Source: Pseudomonas kermanshahensis (GTDB lineage: Bacteria; Pseudomonadota; Gammaproteobacteria; Pseudomonadales; Pseudomonadaceae). From it: a stretch of DNA of 64,000 bases. The position numbers and the translations under genes are program-made. The stretch spans positions 3,596,001-3,660,000 of the forward strand of contig NZ_JABWRY020000001.1 of NCBI RefSeq assembly GCF_014269205.2, read 5' to 3'. Positions 8,637 through 17,431 of the stretch are shown here, piece by piece. Position 1 is the stretch's first letter. Each line of letters begins with the position of its first letter. The notes beneath the pieces are model-generated. The model worked only from the letters and a program-made list of their open reading frames with translations, was not told where the DNA came from and ran no database searches.

Positions 8637-8888
8637 TTCAGCGCCTGCGAAATCGAGCGCCGCCCGCGCGGCGCATCGCGAGCAACGCTCGCTCCTACGT
8701 TTGTTTCACGCCAATTATTCCTGGGGCAAACGCGCGCGACCGTCTCGGTGCATGGCGCGATATTGCGTCGGACCCACAAGGCGTTCGCGCGCAAATGCCA
8801 CAGGCCTCACTGGCCCGAGACAAACGTAGGAGCGAGCGTTGCTCGCGATGCGCCGCGCGGGCGGCGCTCGATCTCATAGGCGCTGAAG
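8637..8888. repeat. Long hairpin element, copy 1 (about 250 bp)
   Basis: Arms of roughly 75 bp (8637-8713 and 8811-8888) are almost fully complementary and enclose about 100 bp. The arm core GCCGCCCGCGCGGCGCATCG is followed by an inner CTCGCTCCTACGT. A second copy lies at 41022-41267. The cores and parts of the centre match between copies, but the outer about 20 bp differ and yet pair within each copy. It occupies most of the 383-bp gap between MocR and LysR; no gene is visible inside. Confidence 0.85.
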
Positions 8889-8984
8889 CATTCAAGGCAG
8901 GCGATTTATCGTCCCAGGGCTATGATTAGTCAATTTTCTATTTATTATTTGCACTATTAGCCCTGCTTATTATCGAGCCTGACC

Positions 8985-9893
8985 ATGTCCGACCGCCTGC
9001 TCAACGACCGCCTCGACTGGAACCTGCTGCGCACCTTCCGGGTCATCGGCCAGGAGCTGTCCATCAGCCGCGCGGCCGCACGCCTGCACCTCACCCAACC
9101 GGCGGTGAGCCAAGCGCTCAAACGCCTCGAAGATCAGCTCGGCCGGCAACTCATCGCCCGCCGTGGGCCACGCTTTGTGCTGACTGAAATGGGCGAGCAG
9201 CTGTTTGTGCTGGCCGGCGAGGTGTATGGGCAAATGTCGCAGATCGGCGGCCTGCTGGAGCAACCGGCGGACGAACTGGTGGGCAAGGTGCGCTTGCTGA
9301 TGATCAGCCGCATCGAAAGCGAGCAGTTCGACGATTTTCTTGCCCATTTTCACCGCCAGCACCCACGGGTAGAGCTGGAAATCGAGGTGATGCGCAGCTC
9401 CGACATTGTCGCCGCCTTGCAGGAGAAGACTGCCACGGCGGGCTTGAGCCTCAATCGACGGCCGCAACCGCGTTTGGAGCAGCGGCTGTTCCTGCGCCAG
9501 CGCTATGCGTTTTTCTGCGGTAAGCACCATGCCTTGTTCGGCCAGCTGGAGGGCGACCTGCAGCGTGAGAACTTCGTCAGTTTCACCAGCGACCAGATCG
9601 GCGGGATGCTCTCGCCGCTGACCATCTTCCGGGACCAGCAAGGGTTCTCCGGGCGGATCGTGGCGTCCTCGCCCAGCCTTGAAGAGGTACGCCGGCTGGT
9701 GATCGCGGGCTTTGGCATCGGCTGCCTGCCGGAACACGTGGTGGCGGCGGATGTGGTGGCGGGGTTGTTATGGAAGCTGCCACCGCAGGAGGGGATTGCG
9801 GATGTGGATATTCACCTGCTGTGGAACAGGGAGCAACGGCTGAGCCGGGCGGAAGAGACGTTTATCCAGGCGCTGCAAGCTATGGCCCCGTAA
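8985..9893 (+). CDS. LysR-family transcriptional regulator
   Basis: 302 residues: winged helix with SISRAAARLHLTQPAVSQAL (about residues 27-46), then an effector-binding domain. It stands alone, with repeats upstream and a WYL-related regulator downstream on the same strand, so there is no divergent target that would hint at its regulon. An AT-rich patch just upstream (8930-8975) probably holds its promoter and operator. Confidence 0.85.
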   Translation: MSDRLLNDRLDWNLLRTFRVIGQELSISRAAARLHLTQPAVSQALKRLEDQLGRQLIARRGPRFVLTEMGEQLFVLAGEVYGQMSQIGGLLEQPADELVGKVRLLMISRIESEQFDDFLAHFHRQHPRVELEIEVMRSSDIVAALQEKTATAGLSLNRRPQPRLEQRLFLRQRYAFFCGKHHALFGQLEGDLQRENFVSFTSDQIGGMLSPLTIFRDQQGFSGRIVASSPSLEEVRRLVIAGFGIGCLPEHVVAADVVAGLLWKLPPQEGIADVDIHLLWNREQRLSRAEETFIQALQAMAP

Positions 9894-9940
9894 AAGTTTG
9901 GATCCCATCCCCGGGCAGGGTATGCTTGCAGGATAGCCAA

Positions 9941-10534
9941 ATGCCACCATCCGGGCGCACCCAGTGCCTGGCATTCACGGACGAGCCTCCTTTGCCCAGC
10001 CACCCTACCCGCCACACCATCGCCCGCCAATGGCAGCTGCTCAAGCTGCTGCCGGGGCGCCACCCAGGCATGAGTTCTACGCAGTTGCAGGCAGCGCTGG
10101 CGAAGGTGGGCCACACCACCAGCAAGCGCACCGTGGAGCGCGACCTGGTGGAACTGTCGGCGTTGTTTCCGCTGCACTGCAACAGTAAAGGCATGCCTTA
10201 TGGCTGGTACTGGCAACCTGGGCTGAGCCTGGACGAGGCGCAGCAACTGCAACCGGATGCCCTCGCACCGGTTCGCCCGATCGGGCTACGCGCCTGGGTC
10301 GACGACGCGCTCGCGCTGCGCCTTGAACAGCAGCCATTGTCCACAGACATGCAGCTGGCACCTCAGCAAGGCGGCGGCGCCTCGCTGGCCGCTACCGTCG
10401 ACGACAGCCGTGCACTGATGGGCTGGTTACTGTCCCAGGCAGGGTCGATTCGTGTCCTAGCTCCCGCATCACTGCGCGCCGCCCTGCTGGAGCAGCAGCG
10501 CCAGAGCTTGGCGCTGCACGAAGAATGCAGCTAA
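9941..10534 (+). CDS. WYL-family regulator lacking the WYL core
   Basis: 197 residues. The N-terminal HTH (HTIARQWQLLKLLPG through TTSKRTVERDLVELS, about 25-75) is typical of WYL-domain regulators. The C-terminal portion resembles only the WCX extension (LRAWVDDALALRLEQQPLS, then SRALMGWLLSQAGSIRVLAPASLR). Complete relatives are about 310-330 residues; the roughly 130-residue WYL ligand-binding core appears absent, with PYGW leading within a few residues to the WCX part. ATG 9941 has AGGA upstream. It may be a functional mini-regulator or an internally deleted gene. Confidence 0.65.
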   Translation: MPPSGRTQCLAFTDEPPLPSHPTRHTIARQWQLLKLLPGRHPGMSSTQLQAALAKVGHTTSKRTVERDLVELSALFPLHCNSKGMPYGWYWQPGLSLDEAQQLQPDALAPVRPIGLRAWVDDALALRLEQQPLSTDMQLAPQQGGGASLAATVDDSRALMGWLLSQAGSIRVLAPASLRAALLEQQRQSLALHEECS

Positions 10535-10543
10535 GCACGAGCG

Positions 10544-10640
10544 TGTAGGAGCAGCCTTGCGCTGCGAAGAGGTCCGCGACAACACCGGGAAATCTTCGCT
10601 GGTGCTACGGGCCTCTTCGCAGCACAAGGCTGCTCCTACA
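10544..10640. repeat. BIME flanking RAYT, left copy
   Basis: Inverted REP pair, TGTAGGAGCAGCC at 10544 and GGCTGCTCCTACA ending at 10640. The loop (ACAACACCGGGAAATCTTCG) is nearly identical to that of the BIME on the other side of the RAYT gene, so the two are direct copies of one unit. Confidence 0.92.
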
Positions 10641-10750
10641 CCACCCCTGTTCAGTATGGGGTTGTGATATTCGGTAACGATCTGTCGAGTGCTGGATTGC
10701 TGCGTCTCCTATTGTTTTAACGACAAGGATCGTTAAACGAGGAACACACC

Positions 10751-11239
10751 ATGGAGTGGGCCGAAGCAAAGCTACTACGGCGGGGACGGTTCTCGGAACC
10801 CGGCAGGCTATACCTGCTCACCACCGTCACTCACCAGCGCAAGCCGCTGTTTGCAAGCCTGCTTGCTGCGCGTTTGGTTATTGGGCAAATGCGCCATTCG
10901 GAACGAGAAGACGCCTGCCAGTCACTTGCCTGGGTGGTGATGCCTGATCACTTACATTGGCTGATAGAACTTCACACCAATACGCTGTGCAGCCTGATGC
11001 GGCAGTTCAAGTCGCGTTCTGGCACTGCATTGTGCAAAGCCGGGGTAAGTCGTGGCCAAGTCTGGCAACGTGGTTATCACGACCGTGCCTTACGCAAGGA
11101 CGATGACGTGCGCAAGATAGCCAGATACATTGTTGCCAACCCATTGCGTGCGGGTTTGGTTGAACACATAGGTGACTATCCCCACTGGGACGCAGTGTGG
11201 CTCACTGCGGACGTGACCGACCCACTTAACTCACTGTAG
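10751..11239 (+). CDS. REP-associated tyrosine transposase (RAYT)
   Basis: 162-residue Y1 transposase of the IS200/IS605-related TnpA-REP family, thought to process single-stranded REP DNA. The HUH-like metal site is His67-Leu-His69 in PDHLHWL, and the likely catalytic tyrosine is Tyr109 in WQRGYHDR. ATG 10751 is preceded by GAGGAAC. The stop codon TAG (11237-11239) lies inside the first bases of the downstream REP, so gene and repeat are physically fused. Flanking class 1 BIMEs make this a complete REPtron-like locus. Length is near the family norm; no damage is visible. Confidence 0.92.
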   Translation: MEWAEAKLLRRGRFSEPGRLYLLTTVTHQRKPLFASLLAARLVIGQMRHSEREDACQSLAWVVMPDHLHWLIELHTNTLCSLMRQFKSRSGTALCKAGVSRGQVWQRGYHDRALRKDDDVRKIARYIVANPLRAGLVEHIGDYPHWDAVWLTADVTDPLNSL

Positions 11240-11334
11240 GAGCAGCCTTGTGCTGCGAAGAGGCCCGCGACAACACCGGGAATCTTCGCTGGTGCTACGG
11301 GCCTCTTCGCAGCACAAGGCTGCTCCTACAGTGA
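11231..11334. repeat. BIME flanking RAYT, right copy
   Basis: Perfect 37-bp inverted repeat: 11231-11267 pairs with 11298-11334 across a 30-nt loop. The REP core matches those at 3877, 10544 and 48095. The left arm contains the RAYT stop codon. It may also terminate RAYT and the convergent gene at 11348. Confidence 0.94.
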
Positions 11335-11347
11335 CCCATTGACAGGT

Positions 11348-12082
11348 TCAGGACGGCAACACCGGCACGCGTCGGCGTGACAGGCAGGCGTACGCCAACC
11401 CCAGCACGCTGAACCCCAATATCCCCAATAACACCATCAATTCGCGGCTGTAGCGCGCCACTTGCGCGGGGAAGCCGGTGAACTCGCGGTACACCTGCAC
11501 ATCGGCCACGCCGTCGGCATGACGGATGCTGACGCCGCCCTGGCGGATCTGCGAGTAGTCGGCATCGAAGTACACCCACACCTTGCACGCCCCACCCGGT
11601 TCGATGGAGGGTATTTCGACCAGGGGCGTGGCGGCTTCGATAATGGTGTCGTTGCCAGCCGCATCGCGCACCTGCACCAGGCCCTTGGCCGGCAGGCGAA
11701 TCTTCACCAGGCGAACCGGCGCATTCCCGGTGTTGCGCAGGTCGATGAGCAGACCGGTGCGATGGTCCACCAGCCCCGCCTCGAACGGTTTGGCGAACAA
11801 CTGGGCGTAAGGCGCCTGGGCCAGTTCGATCAACCTGTCGACCTGGTCCTGGTGCAACTGCCCTTCGCTGATGGTGTTGATACGGCCCTGCAACTGCTCG
11901 TACTTAAGCTGCTCGCTGGCCTTGGTGATGCGTTCGCTGAACTGGCTCGGGTAAGTGAGGTAGGCGTAGGTCAGGGAGGCCTCCAGGCGAGGGCTGCCTT
12001 TGATCACCACATAGGCCACTACCATGACCATCAGGCCAATCAGCAGGGCTACGAGGACTTTGCCGACTTTGTCCCAGCTCAA
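11348..12082 (-). CDS. Conserved hypothetical membrane-anchored protein
   Basis: 244 residues if it starts at TTG 12082, which I prefer because AAGGAAG lies 7 nt upstream; the only in-frame ATG (12190) lacks a ribosome-binding site. One N-terminal transmembrane segment (about 6-28) and one near the C-terminus (about 215-235, GILGFSVLGLAYACL) bracket a region of mixed polarity that probably faces the periplasm, with an immunoglobulin-like middle part (LLIDLRNTGNAPVRLVKIRLP). I do not recognise a family. It lies downstream of the TonB receptor on the same strand with a 172-bp gap. Confidence 0.65.
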   Translation of the reverse strand: MSWDKVGKVLVALLIGLMVMVVAYVVIKGSPRLEASLTYAYLTYPSQFSERITKASEQLKYEQLQGRINTISEGQLHQDQVDRLIELAQAPYAQLFAKPFEAGLVDHRTGLLIDLRNTGNAPVRLVKIRLPAKGLVQVRDAAGNDTIIEAATPLVEIPSIEPGGACKVWVYFDADYSQIRQGGVSIRHADGVADVQVYREFTGFPAQVARYSRELMVLLGILGFSVLGLAYACLSRRRVPVLPS

Positions 12083-12254
12083 CGCAAACTTCCTTCTGTC
12101 GTGATACTGACGGTTCAAGGCGCCCAAGGGTGCCAATTTCGTGGCACCCAGGCAAGCGTTCAACGCCCTGGGAGCCGAAAGCGACCACACCGGTACCCTG
12201 ATAGCAGAGCATAGCCACCCTCAGCATCGACAGGTTGAAGTTCTGACCCTGGGC

Positions 12255-14681
12255 TCAGAAGCCCAGCGTCGCCGACAGCAGGTAGGTCCTAGGGGTAGAC
12301 AGCGTCAGCCCTGGCTCACTGTCGTCCGAAGCCCCTGCTGACGCCCAGTAGCGGTCGTCCAGCACGTTCTCGACACTGGCCCGCAGCGTGACCTGGGTAG
12401 CGTCAACCTTGAAGGTATAGCGGGCGCCCAGGTCGAAACGCTCCCAGCCGTCGATCTGCTTGCTGTTGTTCTGGTCCAAGTACTGCGAACTCGAGTGAAT
12501 GCCCCGTGCGGTCAAGGTCAGCCCGTTTACCCTCGGCACATCCCATTCGGCCCCCACATTGACGTTGTACTCGGGCGTTGCCGGTGCGCGGTTGCCGTCG
12601 AAGGCGCCGCCGACGGTATCGGTCAGTTCGCTGTCGATGTACATCACCCCGCCCAGCAGACGGACGCCCTCCAGCGGCTCGCCAAACACACTGAGCTCCA
12701 CACCTCGGTTGTCGCGCTTGCCATTGGGCCCGAACACTCGCGTGGTGGCATTGGTTTCGTAGGCGGGCTGACGTATGCGAAACACGCTGGCGGTGAAGCC
12801 GACCTTACCCAGGTCATACTTCGCCCCGACTTCCACCTGCCGGCTGGTGAAGGGCGGGAAGATCTGGTCTTCGTTGACCGACGTCGACGGCGCGATCTTG
12901 CCTTGGCTCAAGCCTTCCATGTAGTTGGCGTACAGCGACAGCTGCTCGCTGACCTTCAGCAGAACGCCCGCCGATGGCGACACCTTTTCTTCGTCGTAGG
13001 CCGTGTCACCTTTGACGCCGTCGCTCCAGTCATCGACCTGCACCCGCTGCCAGCGGGCGCCCAAGGTCAGCAGCAGGCGGTCATCGAAAAAGCCAAGGGT
13101 ATCGGCCAGGGCGACGCCGCTGAACCGGTTCTCGGTATAGACCTTGGGGTCGAGCCGGGTCGGGGTGCCGGGTGTCGGCGTGGCCACCGGGTTGTAGAGG
13201 TTGCTGGGCGCCGAGGCATAGCGCGCGCCGCCGTTGGTGAAGTCCATGTAGAAGTACGTGGCGGCCAGGTTCACTTCGTGGCTGACCGGCCCGGTATGGA
13301 ACCAGTTGCGCACACCGGCCGTGGCGGTACGCACGCTTTCATCGCGGGTGAAATCGCGCGGCTGAACAGTAAAGTCCCCGGCATCGTTGATGATCGAAAC
13401 GTTGTGGCGCAAGAAGTCATGGTTGCTCTTGCGCGCGCCTACTGCGCCATAAGCCATCAGCGAGTCGCTGATGTCGTACTCGGCATTGACGGCACCGAAG
13501 GTGTCATTAGTGCGCGCCTTGCTCCAGGCCTGTGCGTAGTTGTGGTGTACATCATTGGCGCTCGGCACCTTGGCATTGGCACCAATCAGCACACGCTCCT
13601 GGGGGGCATCGGTATCACGCTCGGTGTGGCCGATGTCGGTCGATAGGCGCAGCCGCTCGCCGCGAAAATCCAGGCTCAGCACCGCCATGTCCCGCTCGAC
13701 ACGCTGGTGATCCCACTCGGTGTCGCCGGCCTGCTTGACGCCGTTGAAGCGGATACCAAACTGCCCACCCTCGCCAAAGCGGCGGCCGACATCCACCGCA
13801 CCGCCGGCCTGGCTGCCCGAGGCAAAACTGCCGGTGAACTCAGTAATGGGCGTATCGCCTGCCCGCTTTGGCACCACATTGATACCGCCGCCCACGCTGC
13901 CGCGCGGCGAAATACCATTGAGCAACTGGCTCGGCCCCTTGATGATGTCGACCCGGTCGGCCATCTCCATGTCGATCGAGTAGGTCGGCAAGATGCCGAA
14001 CAGGCCATTGTAGGATACATCGCTGTTGAACAAGCTGAACCCGCGGATCGTGAACTGCTCGAAGCGCCCACCGGCCGGGTTGGTCGCACGCACCGAGGGG
14101 TCGCTGGCGATCAGGTCACCCAGGGTACGTGCCTGCTGGTTCTTCACCAGGTCGCTGGTGTAGGTGGTCATGCTGAACGGGGTGTCCATGAAGTCGCGCG
14201 AGCCAAGCAGGCCTTGCGACCCTTGGCGGGCGACCTGGCCACCGGCATAAGGTGGCGCGTCGCTGCCACCCACATGGCCACCGACAATGCTGGTCGGGGC
14301 GATCTCCAGCGCATCCGACGCTTGCGCCACAGGCACCAGGGTAAACGCCCCGTTACCCACTGGTTGCAGCTGCAGGCCGCTGCCTTGAAGCAGCTGCATG
14401 AAGCCCTCGTCAACGCTGTAACTGCCTGACAACCCCCTGCTTTGCCGGCCAGTGACCAGCGCCGGGTCGAGTGAAAGGCTGACCCCGGCGAGGTGGGCGA
14501 AACGGGTCAGTGCGGCGCCCAAGGTGCCGGCGGGCACGGTGTAGGTACGCCGCGCGAGGTCGTCGGCCCAGGCTGACGAAGACAACAGGTTGGCACTCAG
14601 GCTGATGGCAAAACCCAGGTACATCAACGGACGCGAACGAAGTGACGCCGCACGCGGGCGGCAAGGCAATACGACAGGCAT
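12255..14681 (-). CDS. TonB-dependent siderophore receptor with STN signalling domain
   Basis: 808 residues. A signal peptide (about 1-39, ending SSAWA) is followed by a secretin/TonB N-terminal domain (about 44-117), a plug with the FTIRGF segment, and a 22-strand barrel ending in aromatic Phe. This is the FpvA/FhuE class that imports ferric siderophores and, through the STN domain, signals to a FecR-type anti-sigma factor. No sigma/anti-sigma pair adjoins it, so its partner must be encoded elsewhere. A GGGAG precedes the ATG at 14681 with slightly long spacing. Substrate cannot be told from sequence. Confidence 0.88.
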   Translation of the reverse strand: MPVVLPCRPRAASLRSRPLMYLGFAISLSANLLSSSAWADDLARRTYTVPAGTLGAALTRFAHLAGVSLSLDPALVTGRQSRGLSGSYSVDEGFMQLLQGSGLQLQPVGNGAFTLVPVAQASDALEIAPTSIVGGHVGGSDAPPYAGGQVARQGSQGLLGSRDFMDTPFSMTTYTSDLVKNQQARTLGDLIASDPSVRATNPAGGRFEQFTIRGFSLFNSDVSYNGLFGILPTYSIDMEMADRVDIIKGPSQLLNGISPRGSVGGGINVVPKRAGDTPITEFTGSFASGSQAGGAVDVGRRFGEGGQFGIRFNGVKQAGDTEWDHQRVERDMAVLSLDFRGERLRLSTDIGHTERDTDAPQERVLIGANAKVPSANDVHHNYAQAWSKARTNDTFGAVNAEYDISDSLMAYGAVGARKSNHDFLRHNVSIINDAGDFTVQPRDFTRDESVRTATAGVRNWFHTGPVSHEVNLAATYFYMDFTNGGARYASAPSNLYNPVATPTPGTPTRLDPKVYTENRFSGVALADTLGFFDDRLLLTLGARWQRVQVDDWSDGVKGDTAYDEEKVSPSAGVLLKVSEQLSLYANYMEGLSQGKIAPSTSVNEDQIFPPFTSRQVEVGAKYDLGKVGFTASVFRIRQPAYETNATTRVFGPNGKRDNRGVELSVFGEPLEGVRLLGGVMYIDSELTDTVGGAFDGNRAPATPEYNVNVGAEWDVPRVNGLTLTARGIHSSSQYLDQNNSKQIDGWERFDLGARYTFKVDATQVTLRASVENVLDDRYWASAGASDDSEPGLTLSTPRTYLLSATLGF

Positions 14682-14858
14682 TGAAACAGGCTCCCTTTAT
14701 TCTCTACTACCGCTAATGACAGGCGGCCTGAAAAAAAGGGACAGCCTTGCAGCATTATTTTTAACGAACGAAAAACCCTGCCCACCGTCCACGGTTAATC
14801 CTTGACCGAGGTCATGCCGTGAAGGACGATCAGCCTTCCACAAGCAAGGACGAATACC

Positions 14859-15482
14859 ATGTTACGGATATTGGGCAGAGCGTCTTCGATCAACGTGCGT
14901 AAAGTCCTCTGGGCCTGTGCCGAGTTTGATATCCCCTTCGAACGGGAGGACTGGGGCGCAGGCTTCACCGCCACCGACACCCCCGAATTCTTGGCACTTA
15001 ACCCCAACGCCATGATCCCGGTCATCCAGGATGGCGACTTCACCCTGTGGGAATCCAACTCCATCATCCGTTACCTGGCGACGCGCTATGGCCACGCCTC
15101 GGTGTACCCGACCGAGGCAAAAGCCCGGGCAGGTATCGATCAATGGATCGACTGGCAGGCTTCGGACCTCAACAGGTCCTGGAGCTATACCTTCATGTCG
15201 CTGGTCAGGCATTCACCCGCCCATCAGGACCCGCAGGCGCTGGCCGCCGGCCGTGCCGAATGGTCTCGCTACATGCAGATTCTTGATCGGCAGCTCGCCG
15301 CAACCGGTGCGTATGTGGCTGGCGACATGTTCACCCTGGCTGACATCCCCATCGGCCTTTCGGTCAACCGGTGGTTCGAGACGCCTTTCGAGCATCCTCA
15401 TTTGCCAGCCGTCAGGGCGTATTACGAACGCTTGAGCAAGCGCCGGGCGTTTTGCCTGCATGGCAGGAACGGCACCCCCTGA
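14859..15482 (+). CDS. Glutathione S-transferase family protein
   Basis: 207 residues: thioredoxin-like N-terminal domain with the cis-proline segment [20 protein letters not shown] (about 48-67), then an all-helical C-terminal domain with the N-capping FTLADIPIG motif. Cytosolic glutathione-conjugating or peroxidase role by family; substrate unknown. ATG 14859 follows AAGGA. A TGACC-GA-GGTCA dyad at 14803-14814 is a possible operator. Divergent from the TonB receptor, probably functionally independent. Confidence 0.85.
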   Translation: MLRILGRASSINVRKVLWACAEFDIPFEREDWGAGFTATDTPEFLALNPNAMIPVIQDGDFTLWESNSIIRYLATRYGHASVYPTEAKARAGIDQWIDWQASDLNRSWSYTFMSLVRHSPAHQDPQALAAGRAEWSRYMQILDRQLAATGAYVAGDMFTLADIPIGLSVNRWFETPFEHPHLPAVRAYYERLSKRRAFCLHGRNGTP

Positions 15483-15514
15483 GCGCTTGATGCACAGGAG
15501 CCTTGCAGCGCGCG

Positions 15515-16279
15515 CTAGCGTGACTGCAAGAGCTTCGCCAAGACGAACGTCACAACCACGGCCAGCAACACCGCAAGCGAAATCGACAGGACTGCGCCCC
15601 ATTGCAACAACGTACTTTGCAGGGCCAGGTAGAAGCCCACCACGCCCACCGCGCCAATGGCATTGCCACGCACGATCGCACCCAACTCGTGGCGCCCGCC
15701 CTGGACGTGGGCAAATACTGCAAGCGGCCAGGCGATTACCGGGACCGGCGCCAGCATCCCACTGACCACCGGCCCGAGCATCGTTGCACTGGCCGTGATC
15801 ACCAACAGCAACATGGTGGCGGTCATCATGCGCATCGGGATAACCCAGCGCGGCATCGGCACGTAACGCGCTGAACGGGCTTGGGCCGGTTGCGAGGTGA
15901 CGACGACGATGGCGACGACCAGTAACAGCGTGGCAACGACAGACAGCGCCACCCAGCCCAGGTGGCTGGTCGCCAAGGCGGCCACAGCGAAGAACAGCAG
16001 CGCTACGATGCAGCCGACAAACGCACTGACGCGCTGGGTCACCCAGTAGTAGAACAAACAGGTCGCTTGCACGGCGGCCACCCCCGCCAATGCACCAGGT
16101 ACGGCCTGCGACGCGAACACCTCGCCCTGTTCAAGGCTGAGAAACAGCATCACCAGCGCTGAGGTGACAGGCAGCCCCGAGAGCAGCCCGCCAATTTGCG
16201 TACCCCAACGTTTGCCCGCCAGCGAGATGGCCAGCATGAGGGTGGGTGTCATGAGTAGTTTGAGGTAGAAGGCAGTCAT
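15515..16279 (-). CDS. Integral membrane protein of unknown function
   Basis: 254 residues with roughly eight hydrophobic segments spread along the whole length and short polar loops (for example SQPAQARSARYVPMPRW near the middle). The start MTAFYLKLLMTPTLMLAISLAGKRWG has no strong ribosome-binding site upstream. I do not recognise a named family; the even helix distribution suggests a transporter or permease. Convergent with the GST gene. Confidence 0.65.
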   Translation of the reverse strand: MTAFYLKLLMTPTLMLAISLAGKRWGTQIGGLLSGLPVTSALVMLFLSLEQGEVFASQAVPGALAGVAAVQATCLFYYWVTQRVSAFVGCIVALLFFAVAALATSHLGWVALSVVATLLLVVAIVVVTSQPAQARSARYVPMPRWVIPMRMMTATMLLLVITASATMLGPVVSGMLAPVPVIAWPLAVFAHVQGGRHELGAIVRGNAIGAVGVVGFYLALQSTLLQWGAVLSISLAVLLAVVVTFVLAKLLQSR

Positions 16280-16400
16280 GCAGAGGTTCGGGTCAGAAGG
16301 GAGGGATCAAGCCTTGCGCAGTCGCGCGCGGGTTGCTTGGCAGAGCCTCATGCTAGCCGAATTGCACTTCTGCCCACCAGCGGCGAACGCGCCGGCCCCG

Positions 16401-17285
16401 TCACAACTGCGCCAGCCGCTCCCGCAAGAACCCGACAAAGGTTTGCACCGCCCGCGCCACCTGGCGATGCTGCGGATATACCGCCGACAACTGCAACGCC
16501 GGCGGCGTCCAGTCTTCCAGCAACGTCACCAAACGGCCATCCGTCAGTGCCTGGCCAACGATGAACGTGGGCAGGTACGTCACGCCCATCCCCGCTATCG
16601 CCGCATCCCTAAGCATTTCGCCATTGTTGGCGCGCATCCGCCCCGCCACCGCAATCGCCTGCGTCTTGCCGCCCTGTTTGAACTGCCACTGCACCTGCCG
16701 TGAATGCCCATAAGGCAGGCAGTCATGCCCGGCCAACTGCTCGGGGAATGCGGGCACCCCCTGCGCCTCAAGATAGGCCGGGCTTGCGCAGTACACCCGT
16801 TCAACACCGGCAATACGCCGCGCGATGAGGCTGGAGTCCTCCAGCGCGCCAATGCGCAAGGCCAGGTCATAGCCTTCGCCGATCAGGTCCACGGCCCGGT
16901 CGCTGAGGTCCACTTCTACATCCACCTGCGGATGCAACTGCAGAAATTCGGTCAGCAGGCACCCCAGGTGGGCCATGGCGAACGACAGCGGCGCACTCAG
17001 GCGCAAGGTGCCGCGCAAGGCCTGGGCCTGGCCGCTGATGTCATGCTCCACCTGCTGCACTTCGCCCAGCAAGCGCAACGCCGACTGGTAATAGTGCTGC
17101 CCCAGCGGAGTGGCGTCCAGGCGCCGTGTCGAGCGGTTGAGCAGGCGCACGCCCAGGCGTTCTTCAAGTTGCATCAGGCGCCGGCTGACCGATTGCTTGG
17201 ACATGCCCAGACGGTCCGCCGCAGCGGTGAAACTACCGGCTTCCATGACCTGGGCGAAGATCCGCATGTCTTCGTAAGGGTTCAT
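16401..17285 (-). CDS. LysR-family transcriptional regulator (CrgA/DsdC-like)
   Basis: 294 residues. The NPYEDMRIFAQVMEAGSFTA start and the RLDATPLGQHYYQSALRLL linker are characteristic of the large AaeR/CrgA-like LysR branch. ATG 17285 is preceded by AGGAACGAG; the longer frame to 17342 lacks a good site. Divergent from the secreted esterase at 17432, which is the likely target. Confidence 0.85.
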   Translation of the reverse strand: MNPYEDMRIFAQVMEAGSFTAAADRLGMSKQSVSRRLMQLEERLGVRLLNRSTRRLDATPLGQHYYQSALRLLGEVQQVEHDISGQAQALRGTLRLSAPLSFAMAHLGCLLTEFLQLHPQVDVEVDLSDRAVDLIGEGYDLALRIGALEDSSLIARRIAGVERVYCASPAYLEAQGVPAFPEQLAGHDCLPYGHSRQVQWQFKQGGKTQAIAVAGRMRANNGEMLRDAAIAGMGVTYLPTFIVGQALTDGRLVTLLEDWTPPALQLSAVYPQHRQVARAVQTFVGFLRERLAQL

Positions 17286-17431
17286 TGTCTCGTTCCTGGT
17301 GACAGTCAAACGCTTTATAGCCGATTTTTCCCACGAAGGCATCTCCTTAATCTACTCGCAAGTCACAGCGATGGCCTTTAAGGCCAGGCAATTCGCCCCT
17401 CTCAAACACTTGCATAGAAAAGGATTCGCAC

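Noticed and set aside
10544..11334. Composite transposon bounded by insertion sequences
   Set aside because: The flanking repeats are REP/BIME hairpins rather than IS ends and no DDE transposase is present; the enclosed gene is a Y1 RAYT.
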